A stretch of 64,000 nucleotides of DNA from Bog-756 sp963806455. GTDB lineage: Bacteria > Actinomycetota > Acidimicrobiia > Acidimicrobiales > RAAP-2. The stretch is from NCBI GenBank assembly GCA_963806455.1, contig CAWDXZ010000006.1, positions 248,001 through 312,000 on the forward strand. The letters run 5' to 3'. Below the pieces are notes generated by a model. The model had not been told where the DNA came from. It was given only the letters and a program-made list of their open reading frames with translations, and ran no database searches. The first letter of the stretch is position 1. The number at the start of each line of letters is the position of its first letter. Below are positions 33,209 through 42,168 of this stretch, one piece after another. The position numbers were made by a program, and so were the translations under genes.

Positions 33209-33610
33209 TTGCCGACGTACGAGTATCACTGCGACAGCTGTGACCGGAACTTCGACGTGGTGCAGTCCTTCCACGACGATCCGCTCGAAACCTGCCCCAC
33301 CTGCGGTTCGCCCGTGCGCAAGGTGTTCGGCAGTGTCGGGATCGTCTTCAAGGGCAGCGGCTTCTACAAGACCGACAGCCGCAAACCGGCGGCGAAGGCT
33401 GGTGAGGGGGTGCCCGCATCCGGCTCGGGTTCCGACGGGGCCACGTCCGACGGTGGAGGCTCCGACCACGCCGAGGGCACAGGCACGGGATCGGGCGACA
33501 CCGCAACCCCGCCGAGCACGCCGGTCAAGAAGGAACCCGCCACACCGCAACCGACCAAATCGTCGGGGAACGGCAAGTCCTCGGGATCGAAAGAGTCCTC
33601 CAAGGCATAG
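33209..33610 (+). CDS. FmdB-family zinc-ribbon protein
   Basis: A 133-residue protein. The N-terminal ~60 residues are the FmdB regulatory/zinc-ribbon domain with two CxxC pairs (YHCDSCDRNF and CPTCGSPVRKVF) followed by GIVFKGSGFYKTDSR. The rest is a disordered Gly/Ser/Asp/Lys-rich tail. TTG 33209 is taken as the start because it gives the canonical LPTYEYHC beginning and GAGAGGA lies just upstream; the ORF is open further 5'. FmdB proteins were first noted as putative regulators and their role is poorly known. A TAGACT box at 33147 may be the promoter. Tandem 17-bp copies of GACCGAGGACCGAGCCG lie at 33159-33193. Confidence 0.88.
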   Translation: MPTYEYHCDSCDRNFDVVQSFHDDPLETCPTCGSPVRKVFGSVGIVFKGSGFYKTDSRKPAAKAGEGVPASGSGSDGATSDGGGSDHAEGTGTGSGDTATPPSTPVKKEPATPQPTKSSGNGKSSGSKESSKA

Positions 33611-33742
33611 GCGCCCCGCCGGCATCGTGACGCAGGTTCTGCCTGATCACGACGGCCTCGCCCCAGCCTTCAGAGTTGCCTGCGAGTCAAGCGTCATCTG
33701 TGCCTTATTGGGGAAAGCCTCGCCAATGGCGCGCACCACCCG

Positions 33743-33748
33743 TACAAT
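33743..33748 (+). promoter_or_regulatory. -10-like box of the second pilT (leaderless type)
   Basis: TACAAT, a near-consensus -10 hexamer, is followed by seven bases and GTG 33756. Confidence 0.5.
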
Positions 33749-33755
33749 GCTTGTT

Positions 33756-34871
33756 GTGGACCGAGCTGATCTCGATCGATTGCTGGTGCGGTTGGCGGAG
33801 CTGGACGGCTCCGACCTTCACATCAAGGCCGGCGCTCCCCCCCGGATGCGCATAGCGGGTGCCCTGCGCACCGTCGACGGCGAACCGGAGTTCACCGCGG
33901 ACGAGACGCGGCGGATCGCCGAGGAGATCATGCAGCCCGCGGCGCTCGAGACCTTCCGGGCCCACAACGAGGTCGACTTCGCCTACAGCCTGCCCGGAAC
34001 CGGACGCTTCCGAGTGAACGCCTACTCCCAACGGTCCTCGGTGGCGCTCGCCATGCGCCGGGTGCGCGCCAGTGCCGCCACCGTCGCTGAGCTGGGACTT
34101 CCCGAGACAGTCAGTCGTCTGGCGGACGAGATGCGGGGGCTGGTGCTCGTGACCGGTCCGACCGGATCCGGCAAGACCACGACATTGGCGGCGATGGTGG
34201 ACCACATCAACCACACCCGATCGTGCCACGTGGTCACCATCGAGGACCCGGTGGAATACCTCCACAACGACGAACTGGCCGCCGTCGACCAGCGTGAGAT
34301 CGGTTTCGACACCGACTCGTTCGCCTCCGCCATGCGAGTCGTGTTGCGCCAGGACCCCGACGTCATCCTGGTCGGCGAGATGCGCGACATGGAGACTGTC
34401 TCGGCCGCCCTGACCGCAGCAGAGACGGGACACCTGGTGTTCTCGACATTGCACACCATCAACTCCACCGAGACGATCAACCGCATCGTCGACTTCTTCC
34501 CACCTCACCAACAGTCACAGACCCGAGTCAGCCTGGCCGGTTCGCTCAAGGGCATCATCTGCCAGCGGCTGATCCCGACGGCCGACGGACAGAGCCGTGT
34601 CCCGGTCCTCGAACTGCTGGTCGTCAACGGGCGGATTCAACAGTCCATACTCGATCCGATGCTCACCGGGGACATCGAAGGCATCGTGGCAGATGGCGAG
34701 TACTACGGGATGAAGACGTTCGACCAGTCGTTGGTCTCGCTGGTCAGTGCAGGGAGGATCGACCTGGCCGAGGCCATGAACACGGCCACCAATCCCCACG
34801 ACCTCAAGGTCATGCTCGAGCGTGACGGCATCCTGCAGACCGGCAGTTTCGCCGTGGCCACCAGCACCTGA
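33756..34871 (+). CDS. pilT: Second PilT-family retraction ATPase
   Basis: A 371-residue protein of standard PilT length. It shows GSDLHIKAGAPPRMRIAGAL, GTGRFRVNAYSQRSSVALAM, Walker A GPTGSGKTTT (about residue 134), TIEDPVEYLH, DPDVILVGEMRDMETVSAAL, STLHTINSTETINRIVDFF, and the C-terminal region NGRIQQSILDP. It differs from the first PilT by lacking the N-terminal extension. GTG 33756 is chosen from the TACAAT box; ATG 33726 or ATG 33747 are alternatives in the same frame. It precedes the pilMN-pilO genes by 337 bp. Confidence 0.92.
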   Translation: MDRADLDRLLVRLAELDGSDLHIKAGAPPRMRIAGALRTVDGEPEFTADETRRIAEEIMQPAALETFRAHNEVDFAYSLPGTGRFRVNAYSQRSSVALAMRRVRASAATVAELGLPETVSRLADEMRGLVLVTGPTGSGKTTTLAAMVDHINHTRSCHVVTIEDPVEYLHNDELAAVDQREIGFDTDSFASAMRVVLRQDPDVILVGEMRDMETVSAALTAAETGHLVFSTLHTINSTETINRIVDFFPPHQQSQTRVSLAGSLKGIICQRLIPTADGQSRVPVLELLVVNGRIQQSILDPMLTGDIEGIVADGEYYGMKTFDQSLVSLVSAGRIDLAEAMNTATNPHDLKVMLERDGILQTGSFAVATST

Positions 34872-35208
34872 GTCCCCGCCACACTCGAGGTCCGGCACGC
34901 TCGCAGAGCCTCCGCGGCGAGCCCGCCTGACTCCCCCACCCGGACCCCCACCGGGCGTGCCGAGGTCGACGCGTCCCCGACCGCCGAGGGCTCGGCGCCG
35001 ACGACTGGGCGGCGCCGTCACGGCTCGGGCACCGGGTCAGACAGAACCTCAAGCTGACGCCCTTTCGGTCCGATAGACCCTCGTACAGTCTGGTGCAGTC
35101 TCAGGGCGGCACCGGAGAGGCGAGGATCGCCCTCGGCGATCACCGAAGGGACCGGAGCATCACCGTGAACATGGCGATCAGGGCTGGTGATGTCCGAGGA
35201 GCGTACAA
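34872..35208 (+). other. 337-bp intergenic region before pilMN
   Basis: I see no gene here. A TACAGT hexamer at 35086-35091 could be the -10 of the pilMN-pilO transcript, giving a leader of about 110 nt. GAGGAG just before 35209 is the ribosome-binding site. No clear hairpin after pilT was found. Confidence 0.4.
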
Positions 35209-36936
35209 ATGGCGCAGCTAGTCGTAGGTCTCGACATCGGCACGAGTGCGGTCAGGGCGGCGGAGCTCGACGTGAGCCACTCCCGCCCCGTGCTGCTCAC
35301 CTACGGCCAGGTGGGCCTGCCCCCGGGTTCACTGCTCGAGGGCGAGATCCGCGACAGCGCGGCCGTCACCGAGGCGATCAAGAGGCTGTGGGCGAACGGG
35401 CACTTCTCGAGCCGGTCTGTCATCGTCGGCATCGCCGGGCTCCGGGCCATCACCCGGGAGATCGACCTGCCGTTCGTCCCCGACAACGAGGTCGACAGCG
35501 CAGTCCGTTTCCAGTCGGAGGAAGTCATTCCCTTCCCACCCGACCAGACCATCCTGTCGTCGCAGGTCCTGGCCGACTACACGTCGCCGGAAGGCGACAA
35601 GATGCGGCGGGTGCTGGTGGCCGCAGCCCATATCGACCTGGTCAACGGGGTCATCGATGCCGTGGACAATGCCGGCCTCACCGTCGACGGTGTCGATCTG
35701 ATCTCCTCGGCACTGGTGCGCGCCATCGGTGGACCGGACGAGACCGACCAGCCCGAGGCCATCGTCTCGGTAGGGGCCGGGTTGACGGTCGTCGTCATCC
35801 ACCAGCAGGGTCGGCCTCAGTTCGTCCGCACCGTCGGTTCGGGTGGCAACGCCACGACGGCGGCGATCTCCGCCGCACTGGACGTGCCCATCATCGACGC
35901 CGAGGGGATGAAGCGTCGCATCGGCGAGGAGAACGCCCAGTTCCAGTCGGCGGAGCGGGCGTCACAGGCCTCCATGGTCGACCTGGTCGGCGAGATCCGG
36001 AACTCCATCCAGTATTTCGCCTCGCTTCCGGGCCGGCTCCCCGTGTCCCGGGTGCTGGTGACCGGGGGAGGATCGGGTCTGCACGGCCTCATCCCGATGC
36101 TCGAGGCCCAGGTGCACCTCCCGGTGCTCACCGTCTCGCCGCTCGACCGGCTCGACACCTCGAAGCTGGACCTGACCGAAGCCCAGACCGAAGAGGTGCA
36201 ACCGGTGCTGGCCACGCCCATCGGCCTGGCCCTGCCCGAACCGGACAAGGCGGTGAAGAAGTTCAATCTGTTGCCGCCCGAGGTGATCCAGCGGGCACGC
36301 CTCAAGCGAATCCAGGAGCGGACCCTCGTCGGCTGCGTCGCCGTGGTGGTCCTGCTGCTGGCCTTCGGGATGTGGAAGCTCCTCCAGGTCCACAACGCCC
36401 AGAACAACGTGAGCGCCCTGCAGACGAACATCAACGGGCTCAACGCCCAGGTGCCCAAGTACGACCAGGTGGTGGCAGCCAACCAGGCCTACACCGCCGG
36501 TCTCACCCGCCGGGCCTCGGTGCTCAACTCGGCCATCGACTGGCCCCTGGCCCTCACCAATCTGATCTCGATCACGCCCCCGGGAGCGCAGGTCAAGTCG
36601 TTCAACGGGTCCTCGACGACCGCCAGCGGTTCGAGCGCCGCCGGAGGAACGGCGTCGTCGTCCACCGGCACCGCCACCTCGGCGGCGTCACCGACCAGTG
36701 GCGGGTCGAACGCCACGACCTCGGCGGCCATCGGCACCATCCAGTTGGACGTCACCGGACCCGGGCCCAGCCTGTCCATCTCCGCGGCTTGGATCGACGC
36801 CATCGCCGGATCCCAGCTGTTCGCCAACCCGCTACAAGGAGCTACCGCCGTGAATCCTGATTCGACGATCTCCTTCCCGTTCACGGTCTCGATCACCCCC
36901 AACGCCAGCCTCAGCAAGAATGCGAGCCTCAAGTGA
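35209..36936 (+). CDS. pilMN: PilM-PilN fusion protein
   Basis: A 575-residue fusion of two type IV pilus assembly-platform proteins. Residues 1 to about 345 are PilM, an actin-like ATPase: GLDIGTSAVRAAELDVSHSR (phosphate-1 loop), FQSEEVIPFPPDQT, VSVGAGLTVVVIHQQGRPQF and VLVTGGGSGLHGLIP. After a junction (KKFNLLPPEVIQRARLKRIQ), which is the normal N-terminus of PilN, comes one transmembrane helix (about 373-392), a coiled coil, the PilN-like LTNLISITPPGAQVKSF, and a long Ser/Thr/Gly-rich stretch. In most bacteria pilM and pilN are separate genes and PilM binds the PilN N-terminus. GGAG precedes ATG 35209. The stop overlaps pilO (GTGA). Confidence 0.88.
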   Translation: MAQLVVGLDIGTSAVRAAELDVSHSRPVLLTYGQVGLPPGSLLEGEIRDSAAVTEAIKRLWANGHFSSRSVIVGIAGLRAITREIDLPFVPDNEVDSAVRFQSEEVIPFPPDQTILSSQVLADYTSPEGDKMRRVLVAAAHIDLVNGVIDAVDNAGLTVDGVDLISSALVRAIGGPDETDQPEAIVSVGAGLTVVVIHQQGRPQFVRTVGSGGNATTAAISAALDVPIIDAEGMKRRIGEENAQFQSAERASQASMVDLVGEIRNSIQYFASLPGRLPVSRVLVTGGGSGLHGLIPMLEAQVHLPVLTVSPLDRLDTSKLDLTEAQTEEVQPVLATPIGLALPEPDKAVKKFNLLPPEVIQRARLKRIQERTLVGCVAVVVLLLAFGMWKLLQVHNAQNNVSALQTNINGLNAQVPKYDQVVAANQAYTAGLTRRASVLNSAIDWPLALTNLISITPPGAQVKSFNGSSTTASGSSAAGGTASSSTGTATSAASPTSGGSNATTSAAIGTIQLDVTGPGPSLSISAAWIDAIAGSQLFANPLQGATAVNPDSTISFPFTVSITPNASLSKNASLK

Positions 36937-37700
36937 ACGCCGCCCGTGAATACCGAGTGCCCCTGCTGATCGGGGCCGGCACCCTGGTGGCGGTCCTGTT
37001 GCTATGGGTGGCTCTCATCTCGCCCCAGAACTCGAAGCTCGCCAACCTGCAGACCCAGCAGACCGAGCTACAAGGCCAGGAGTCGGCGCTACAGGCCAAG
37101 CTGGCGTCGCTCCGCACCGAGCAGCAGAAGCTGTCGACCAGCTGCGCCGACCTCCAGAAGATCACCACACAGATCCCGAGCGTGCAGACCCCGACCGACA
37201 TCGACGCCGAGGAGTCCTCGTTCGAGGGCCAGTTCAACGGGCTCACCTCGAGTTCGGGGGTCACCCTGACCCAGTTCAGCGGGTTCGCCCCGGCGACCTC
37301 CACGGCGAACACGCCTTCGGGATCGGCCACCCGGACCCCGACCACCGGTGGGGTGACGGCGGTGCCGACCACACTGGCGGTCACCGGCAACTACGGGCAG
37401 ATGGTGGCCTTCGTCAACGGTCTCGACAATTTCCCCCGTCTGTTCGTGATCCAGACCTTCGTCCTGTCCTTCGGGGCGACATCATCCACTGCCGGAAGCA
37501 CCGCATCGGGTGGGAGCGCCTCGTCCGGATCAGGCTCCGCGCCGGCATCGGGAGGGTCTCCGCTGTGGACCGGGGGCACGGCCACCCCGGCCTCCGCCGG
37601 TCCCTACAGCCTGGCCATCACCGGTTCGATCTACTACACCTCGACGCCGAGCGCCCTGGCCGCCTGCACCAAGGCCACCGCCGACGTCAGGAAGGGTTGA
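36933..37700 (+). CDS. pilO: PilO-like type IV pilus assembly protein
   Basis: A 255-residue bitopic membrane protein: short cytoplasmic N-terminus, one transmembrane helix (VPLLIGAGTLVAVLLLWVAL), a coiled coil of Gln/Leu-rich heptads (about residues 35-70), and a periplasm-side ferredoxin-like domain with YGQMVAFVNGLDNFPRLFVI and YSLAITGSIYYTS. Two Ser/Gly/Thr-rich insertions are unusual. It overlaps pilMN by four bases and should form the alignment complex with its PilN part. No secretin or PilP gene follows, as expected for a single-membrane cell. Confidence 0.85.
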   Translation: MNAAREYRVPLLIGAGTLVAVLLLWVALISPQNSKLANLQTQQTELQGQESALQAKLASLRTEQQKLSTSCADLQKITTQIPSVQTPTDIDAEESSFEGQFNGLTSSSGVTLTQFSGFAPATSTANTPSGSATRTPTTGGVTAVPTTLAVTGNYGQMVAFVNGLDNFPRLFVIQTFVLSFGATSSTAGSTASGGSASSGSGSAPASGGSPLWTGGTATPASAGPYSLAITGSIYYTSTPSALAACTKATADVRKG

Positions 37701-37754
37701 CCCGCCGGGTGCGGGAGCCGGCCTGGAGCCCGGCCCGGCCTCTGAGCCCGATGT

Positions 37755-39158
37755 CTAAACCCCGCTGAGCTGCATGTCGCCGACCGCCAGGGTCTGCCCG
37801 GCGGCGATCCCGGGGAGCCACTCGACGTCGCCGCCCACCGCCACCAGCGACTGCAGCATTCGCTGCAGCGTGGAGGCCACCGTGATCTCCCGGACCGGTT
37901 CGGCCAGCCGACCGTCCCGGATCATGAGCCCCTCGGCCCCGACGGAGAAGTCGCCACTGATCGGGTTCACGCCCGAATGGACCCCGGTGAGTGACTGCAC
38001 GAAGAGCCCCTCCCCCACGGCGGCCAGCACCCCGTCCTCGTCATAGCCCTCGGGACCGGGCGCCAGGGTGAGGGCCCGACAGCCCGGGCCCGGGGTACCC
38101 GCGTACCCGCCGCGCACGGCCGACCCGGTGGACGACACCCCGGCCCTCGAGCCGGCGACCGTGTCGTACAGGAACGCCTTGAGCACGCCGGCGTCGATCA
38201 GCACGTTGCGTCGGCAGGCCAACCCTTCGGCGTCGTAGGCGGCGGTGCCGTAGGCCCGGGGGTCGGTCGGGTCGTCGACGAGGGTGAGAACCGCGTCCCC
38301 GACCACCTCGCCGACCCGCCCGACGAAGAACGAGCGACCTTTGATCACCGCCTCGCCGGACAGCGCCGAGGACACCACCGACAGGAGGGTGGTGGCCACT
38401 CGCCGGTCGAACACCACCGTGTTCCGTCCGGAGGGGCCCTTGGTCGCCCCGAGCATGCGCACCGCCCGGGTGACGGCGTCGGAGGTGGCCTTGTCGGGGT
38501 CGAGGCCGTCGAAGCCCCGCCCCACGCTGAACCCGCTACCGGTCTGGCTGGCGTCGCCGTCGCCGGCGATGACCCCGACCGACAGGTACCCCGACGTCTT
38601 GCGGCTCGAGGCCCGGATCCCGGTGGTGGAGACCAGGGCCACCTCCACCGACGCGTCCCCGTAGTCGGCGTGGTCCACCTGGCGGATGCGCGGGTCGGCG
38701 GACCGGGCGGCCGCCTCCAGACCCAGCGCCAGATCCACCTTCTCCGGGGTGGGTACCGCGCCGAGGGCGCCGTCCCACAGGTCGACGTCGACGGCGGCCA
38801 CCCCGTCGGGCCGGGCCAGCTGCACGTGCTCGTCGGGGGTGGCGAAGGCGGCGTTGTCCCGGGCCTCGGCCAGGGTCTCCTCCAGCACCGGATCGTCGAG
38901 GGTGCCGGCCCAGGCGAAGCCGAGCCGGTGGTCGGTGACGACGCGGATGCCGATCCCCGCCGAGGTGGCCGAGGTGAGGGACTCGATCTCGCCGGCGTAG
39001 GCGCGGATATCGGTCTCGTCACCGCGGGCCACGTACACCTCGATCTCCTCGCCCTCCCGGGCCCATCCGGCCACCCGGTCGGCCAACGCCAGCAGCTCGT
39101 CGGGGCCGTCCCCCGGCCCGGTGGCGGCGGTGGCGTCGGCGGCGGTGGCGGTGCTCAT
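37755..39158 (-). CDS. pmbA: PmbA/TldE-family protein, TldD partner
   Basis: A 467-residue member of the TldD/PmbA (U62) family. TldD and TldE form a heterodimeric metalloprotease that processes peptides such as microcin B17 in Escherichia coli; the PmbA/TldE subunit lacks the zinc ligands. Supporting segments are IEVYVARGDETDIRAYAGEI, RVVTDHRLGFAWAGTLDD, GRNTVVFDRRVATTLLSVVS, and HSGVNPISGDFSVGAEG. ATG 39158 overlaps the tldD stop (ATGA), matching the usual coupled pair. Confidence 0.92.
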   Translation of the reverse strand: MSTATAADATAATGPGDGPDELLALADRVAGWAREGEEIEVYVARGDETDIRAYAGEIESLTSATSAGIGIRVVTDHRLGFAWAGTLDDPVLEETLAEARDNAAFATPDEHVQLARPDGVAAVDVDLWDGALGAVPTPEKVDLALGLEAAARSADPRIRQVDHADYGDASVEVALVSTTGIRASSRKTSGYLSVGVIAGDGDASQTGSGFSVGRGFDGLDPDKATSDAVTRAVRMLGATKGPSGRNTVVFDRRVATTLLSVVSSALSGEAVIKGRSFFVGRVGEVVGDAVLTLVDDPTDPRAYGTAAYDAEGLACRRNVLIDAGVLKAFLYDTVAGSRAGVSSTGSAVRGGYAGTPGPGCRALTLAPGPEGYDEDGVLAAVGEGLFVQSLTGVHSGVNPISGDFSVGAEGLMIRDGRLAEPVREITVASTLQRMLQSLVAVGGDVEWLPGIAAGQTLAVGDMQLSGV

Positions 39159-40555
39159 TCGGCCGTCCCCCCGATGGTCACTCCGGTGACCCGCAAGGTG
39201 GCCTGCCCACACCCGACCGGGACGCTCTGGCCGTCCTTCCCGCAGGTCCCCGGAGTCATGGCGAAGTCGGTGGCCACCGCGTCAACCCGTTTCAGGATGT
39301 CGGGGCCGTTGCCGATGAGGTTGGCGTCCCGGAGCGGCTCGGTGATCCGGCCCCCTTCGATGAGGTACGCCTCGGTGGTGCCGAAGACGAAGTCGCCGGT
39401 GGTGGTGTTGACCTGCCCGCCGCCGAGCTTGGCCACGTAGACCCCGTTCGGGGTCTGGGCCACGATGTCGTCGGGGTCCTCCCGGCCGGGCAGCAGGAAG
39501 GTGTTGGTCATCCGCACCATGGGCAGGTGCTGGTAGGTCTGGCGTCGGCCGTTGCCCGACGACGTGCGCCCTTCCTTGCGGGCCCGCAGGTAGTCCCACA
39601 GGTAGTCGGTGAGCACGCCGTCCTCGATGAGGACGTTGCGCTGCGCCGGCCGGCCCTCGTCGTCGACGGCGTAGGTGCCCCACTCCGAGCCCACGGTGCC
39701 GTCGTCGACCAGGGTGACCAGAGGGCTCGCCACCAGCTGGCCGACCTTGCCGGTGTAGACCGAGGCGTCCTTCACGATGTGGTCGGCCTCGAGACCGTGA
39801 CCGCACGCCTCGTGGAAGAGGATGCCGCCACTGCCACCGGCGAGCACCACGGGCAGCTGGCCCGAGGGGGCGGGCCGGGCCGTGAGCTTGGCGATGGCCC
39901 TCCGGGCGGCCAGCTCGGCCAGCTCCTCCACCGACACCTCCTCGAAGAGCTCGAACCCGAGCGTACGGGCAGCTGACTCGAACCCGGTCTGCAGGCCGGT
40001 GTCGCCGGTGGCCACGCACGACACCGAGAACCGGGTGCGGGCCTGCTCGTCCCGGGCGAGGAGCCCCTCCGAGTTGGCCACCAGCACCTGGCGCCGCGAT
40101 CCGCCGCAGGCCGCCTGCACCTGGGAGATGGCACCGCCCGAAGCCCGGGCGGCGTCGTCGGCCTGGCGCAGCAGCTCGAGGGTCTCGCCCTTCGAGCCCG
40201 GCACCCGGTCCTCCGACCCGTGGCGGCCCGACGACCGGCTCCCACCCCCCGGCCCGGGTTCGAGGGCCACCGTGCCCGTGCCGCCCCCACCCCGGCGCGC
40301 CACGGCCGAGGCGGCCTCGGCCGCCCGCATCAGGCCGGCTTCGGAGAGGTCGGCGGTGTGGGCGAAGCCGGTGGTCTCCCCGGACACCACCCGGATGCCC
40401 GCCCCCCGTTCCCTTCCGGAGGACAGCTCCTCGACACGTCCATCGTCGAGCAGGGCCGACGACGTCGACCGGTCCTCGGCGAAGACCTCGGCGAAGTCGC
40501 CGCCGCGACGGAGCGCTCCGGACAGCACCCGCTCGAGCACGGGGGTTTCGATCAT
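39155..40555 (-). CDS. tldD: TldD metalloprotease subunit
   Basis: A 466-residue zinc-dependent subunit of the TldD/TldE protease. The HExxxH motif lies in ILFHEACGHGLEADHI (histidines about residues 248 and 252). A further metal-ligand Cys is in MTPGTCGKDGQS near the C-terminus, and YVAKLGGGQVNTTTGDFVFG is the family hallmark. The first third contains a Gly/Ser-rich insertion (about residues 88-115) not usual in homologues. The natural substrate in this organism is unknown. Confidence 0.93.
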   Translation of the reverse strand: MIETPVLERVLSGALRRGGDFAEVFAEDRSTSSALLDDGRVEELSSGRERGAGIRVVSGETTGFAHTADLSEAGLMRAAEAASAVARRGGGGTGTVALEPGPGGGSRSSGRHGSEDRVPGSKGETLELLRQADDAARASGGAISQVQAACGGSRRQVLVANSEGLLARDEQARTRFSVSCVATGDTGLQTGFESAARTLGFELFEEVSVEELAELAARRAIAKLTARPAPSGQLPVVLAGGSGGILFHEACGHGLEADHIVKDASVYTGKVGQLVASPLVTLVDDGTVGSEWGTYAVDDEGRPAQRNVLIEDGVLTDYLWDYLRARKEGRTSSGNGRRQTYQHLPMVRMTNTFLLPGREDPDDIVAQTPNGVYVAKLGGGQVNTTTGDFVFGTTEAYLIEGGRITEPLRDANLIGNGPDILKRVDAVATDFAMTPGTCGKDGQSVPVGCGQATLRVTGVTIGGTAE

Positions 40556-40671
40556 TGCGACCTCTTCATGACACGCTCATGGCTCATGGCACCCTCGGTG
40601 CTCGTTGCATTTCTCATCGCACCCCTCGTTGCACCGCCCGGCGCCCGGTGGCCGGCACCAGCTGCGTCACG

Positions 40672-40677
40672 TATCGT
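40672..40677 (+). promoter_or_regulatory. -10-like box of the thioesterase gene (leaderless type)
   Basis: TATCGT is followed by ACCGGC and GTG 40684. Confidence 0.45.
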
Positions 40678-40683
40678 ACCGGC

Positions 40684-41061
40684 GTGACCCCTCGGACCGG
40701 CCTGTCGGCGCGAATCGAGATGCAGGTGACCGAGGCGGACTCGGCCGAAGCCCTGAGGACGGGAACGGTTCCGGTGCTGGCCACGCCCCGGCTGATCGCC
40801 TTGTGCGAGGAGGCCAGCTGCAAGGCCCTGGAGGACGAGCTGCCCGAGAACTGCACGTCGGTGGCCAAGCGGATCCAATTCGACCACCTGGTGCCGGTGG
40901 GCGTGGGAGGGGCGGTCTGGGCCGAGGCCACCCTCGATCGCATCGAGGGCCGCCGCCTGGTCTTCACCCTGTCCGTCTCCGAGAGTGCCGGGCTGGTGGC
41001 GGCGGGCAAGCTCATCCGGGTCGTGGTGGACCGGAAGGCATTCCTCTCGAACGTGCGCTGA
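40684..41061 (+). CDS. Hotdog-fold thioesterase, FlK-like
   Basis: A 125-residue protein resembling the fluoroacetyl-CoA thioesterase FlK family. The helix and active-site region VLATPRLIALCEEASCKALE carries the Thr and Glu positions, and FDHLVPVGVGGAVWAEATL carries the His. The sheet ends with LIRVVVDRKAFL. The physiological substrate is presumably an acyl-CoA but not necessarily fluoroacetyl-CoA. The open frame reaches back to 40555, but GTG 40684 gives the family N-terminus and follows a TATCGT box by six bases. Confidence 0.83.
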   Translation: MTPRTGLSARIEMQVTEADSAEALRTGTVPVLATPRLIALCEEASCKALEDELPENCTSVAKRIQFDHLVPVGVGGAVWAEATLDRIEGRRLVFTLSVSESAGLVAAGKLIRVVVDRKAFLSNVR

Positions 41062-41097
41062 GCACGCTGGCGACCGACGGGGTCGGGGAGCCCCGGG

Positions 41098-41853
41098 TCA
41101 GAGGTTCTTGCCGATGATCCCGCCCAGCACGCCGCCGATGCCGGCATCGGCCGCCGGATGGTCGTCCGTCCCCGGCAGGTAGGGGGCGATGGCCTGGGCC
41201 AGGACCGGGACCGGCATCGACTGGAGCCAGATGTTGCCCGGCCCGGTCAGGGCCACGAGATGGAACCCGTCGCCGCCGAAGGCCAGGTTCTTGATGCCCT
41301 GCAACCGGGTGATGGTGAAGTTGACCCGGTCCTCGAACAGGCCGACATGGCCGGGATGCACCAGCATGGTCTGTCCGGCGGCCAGCTCGTAGGTGGTGAT
41401 CTCACCGGACAGCTCGATCCAGGCCTGGCCCTGACCCTCGAGTCGCTGGAGGATGAACCCGTCGCCGCCGTACATCCCGCCCCGGAAGGTCTGCTGCATG
41501 CCGACGGTGGGCACGACGCCGTCGGTACCGCACACCCAGCCGTGCCGGTGCACCAGGTAGCCCTGCCCGTCGGCGATGGTCACCGGGAAGATCCGCCCGG
41601 GCAGCTTGGCCCCGAAGGCCACCATGCCCTGGCCCCCCTGGGCCTCGTACCTGGTCAGGAACAGGCCACCGCCCCCCACGGCCCGCTTGAGGCCGCCCAT
41701 GATGCCCTTCTGCCCCCCGGCACTGGTCGTCTGGGTCAGCTGCACGTTGGTCGACATCCACGACAGCTCGCCGTGGGCGGAGATGACCGACTCCCCCGGG
41801 TCGAGGACCATCTCCAGCAGGGGCAGGGTGCTCCCCTTGACTTCGGCTTGCAT
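41098..41853 (-). CDS. AIM24/TIGR00266-family protein
   Basis: A 251-residue beta-rich protein related to mitochondrial AIM24 and bacterial DUF124/TIGR00266 proteins. Seen are VKGSTLPLLEMVLDPGESVI, SWMSTNVQLTQTT, GLKRAVGGGGLFLTRYEAQG, and YGGDGFILQRLEGQGQAWIE. Family function is unknown; AIM24 influences inner-membrane organisation in yeast. ATG 41853 sits after GGGAGGGAG. The C-terminus is Gly-rich (GIGGVLGGIIGKNL). Confidence 0.88.
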   Translation of the reverse strand: MQAEVKGSTLPLLEMVLDPGESVISAHGELSWMSTNVQLTQTTSAGGQKGIMGGLKRAVGGGGLFLTRYEAQGGQGMVAFGAKLPGRIFPVTIADGQGYLVHRHGWVCGTDGVVPTVGMQQTFRGGMYGGDGFILQRLEGQGQAWIELSGEITTYELAAGQTMLVHPGHVGLFEDRVNFTITRLQGIKNLAFGGDGFHLVALTGPGNIWLQSMPVPVLAQAIAPYLPGTDDHPAADAGIGGVLGGIIGKNL

Positions 41854-42140
41854 GGGGTCTCCCTCCCGGTGGCCGGGAGCCCTCCCGGGCTCGGGTGGTG
41901 TGCCCGGCCATTCTGCCCGGCGCGGCCAGTCGGAGGCGGGATACCGGGGACCCGGGCCGCACGCCGGGTGGGCCTGATCCCGGTGAGGACTGCGGCCCGG
42001 CCCTTTCCGTCGATCCACGCTGATGGGCCCGGGCCGGGCCCCGGGCTGTACTCTGACCGGCTGGCCGCCGGGTCGGCCGCCGGGTCGTCGGGGGCCACGG
42101 CGAGCGACGGGGTGGGCCGGGCGGACCGGCCGCCCGCTGG

Positions 42141-42146
42141 TAGCCT
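42141..42146 (+). promoter_or_regulatory. Possible -10 of dxs; note on the 315-bp gap
   Basis: TAGCCT lies 23 bp upstream of the dxs start, leaving room for a short leader with GGAAAGG. No -35 is clear. The 41854-42168 gap between divergent genes shows nothing else recognisable. Confidence 0.4.
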
Positions 42147-42168
42147 GAGCGGAAAGGCCTCCCACCTC

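Noticed and set aside
35187..36860. A 557-residue plus-strand frame overlapping pilMN
   Set aside because: Arg/Gly/Pro-rich out-of-frame shadow; pilMN in the other frame has a ribosome-binding site and clear domains.
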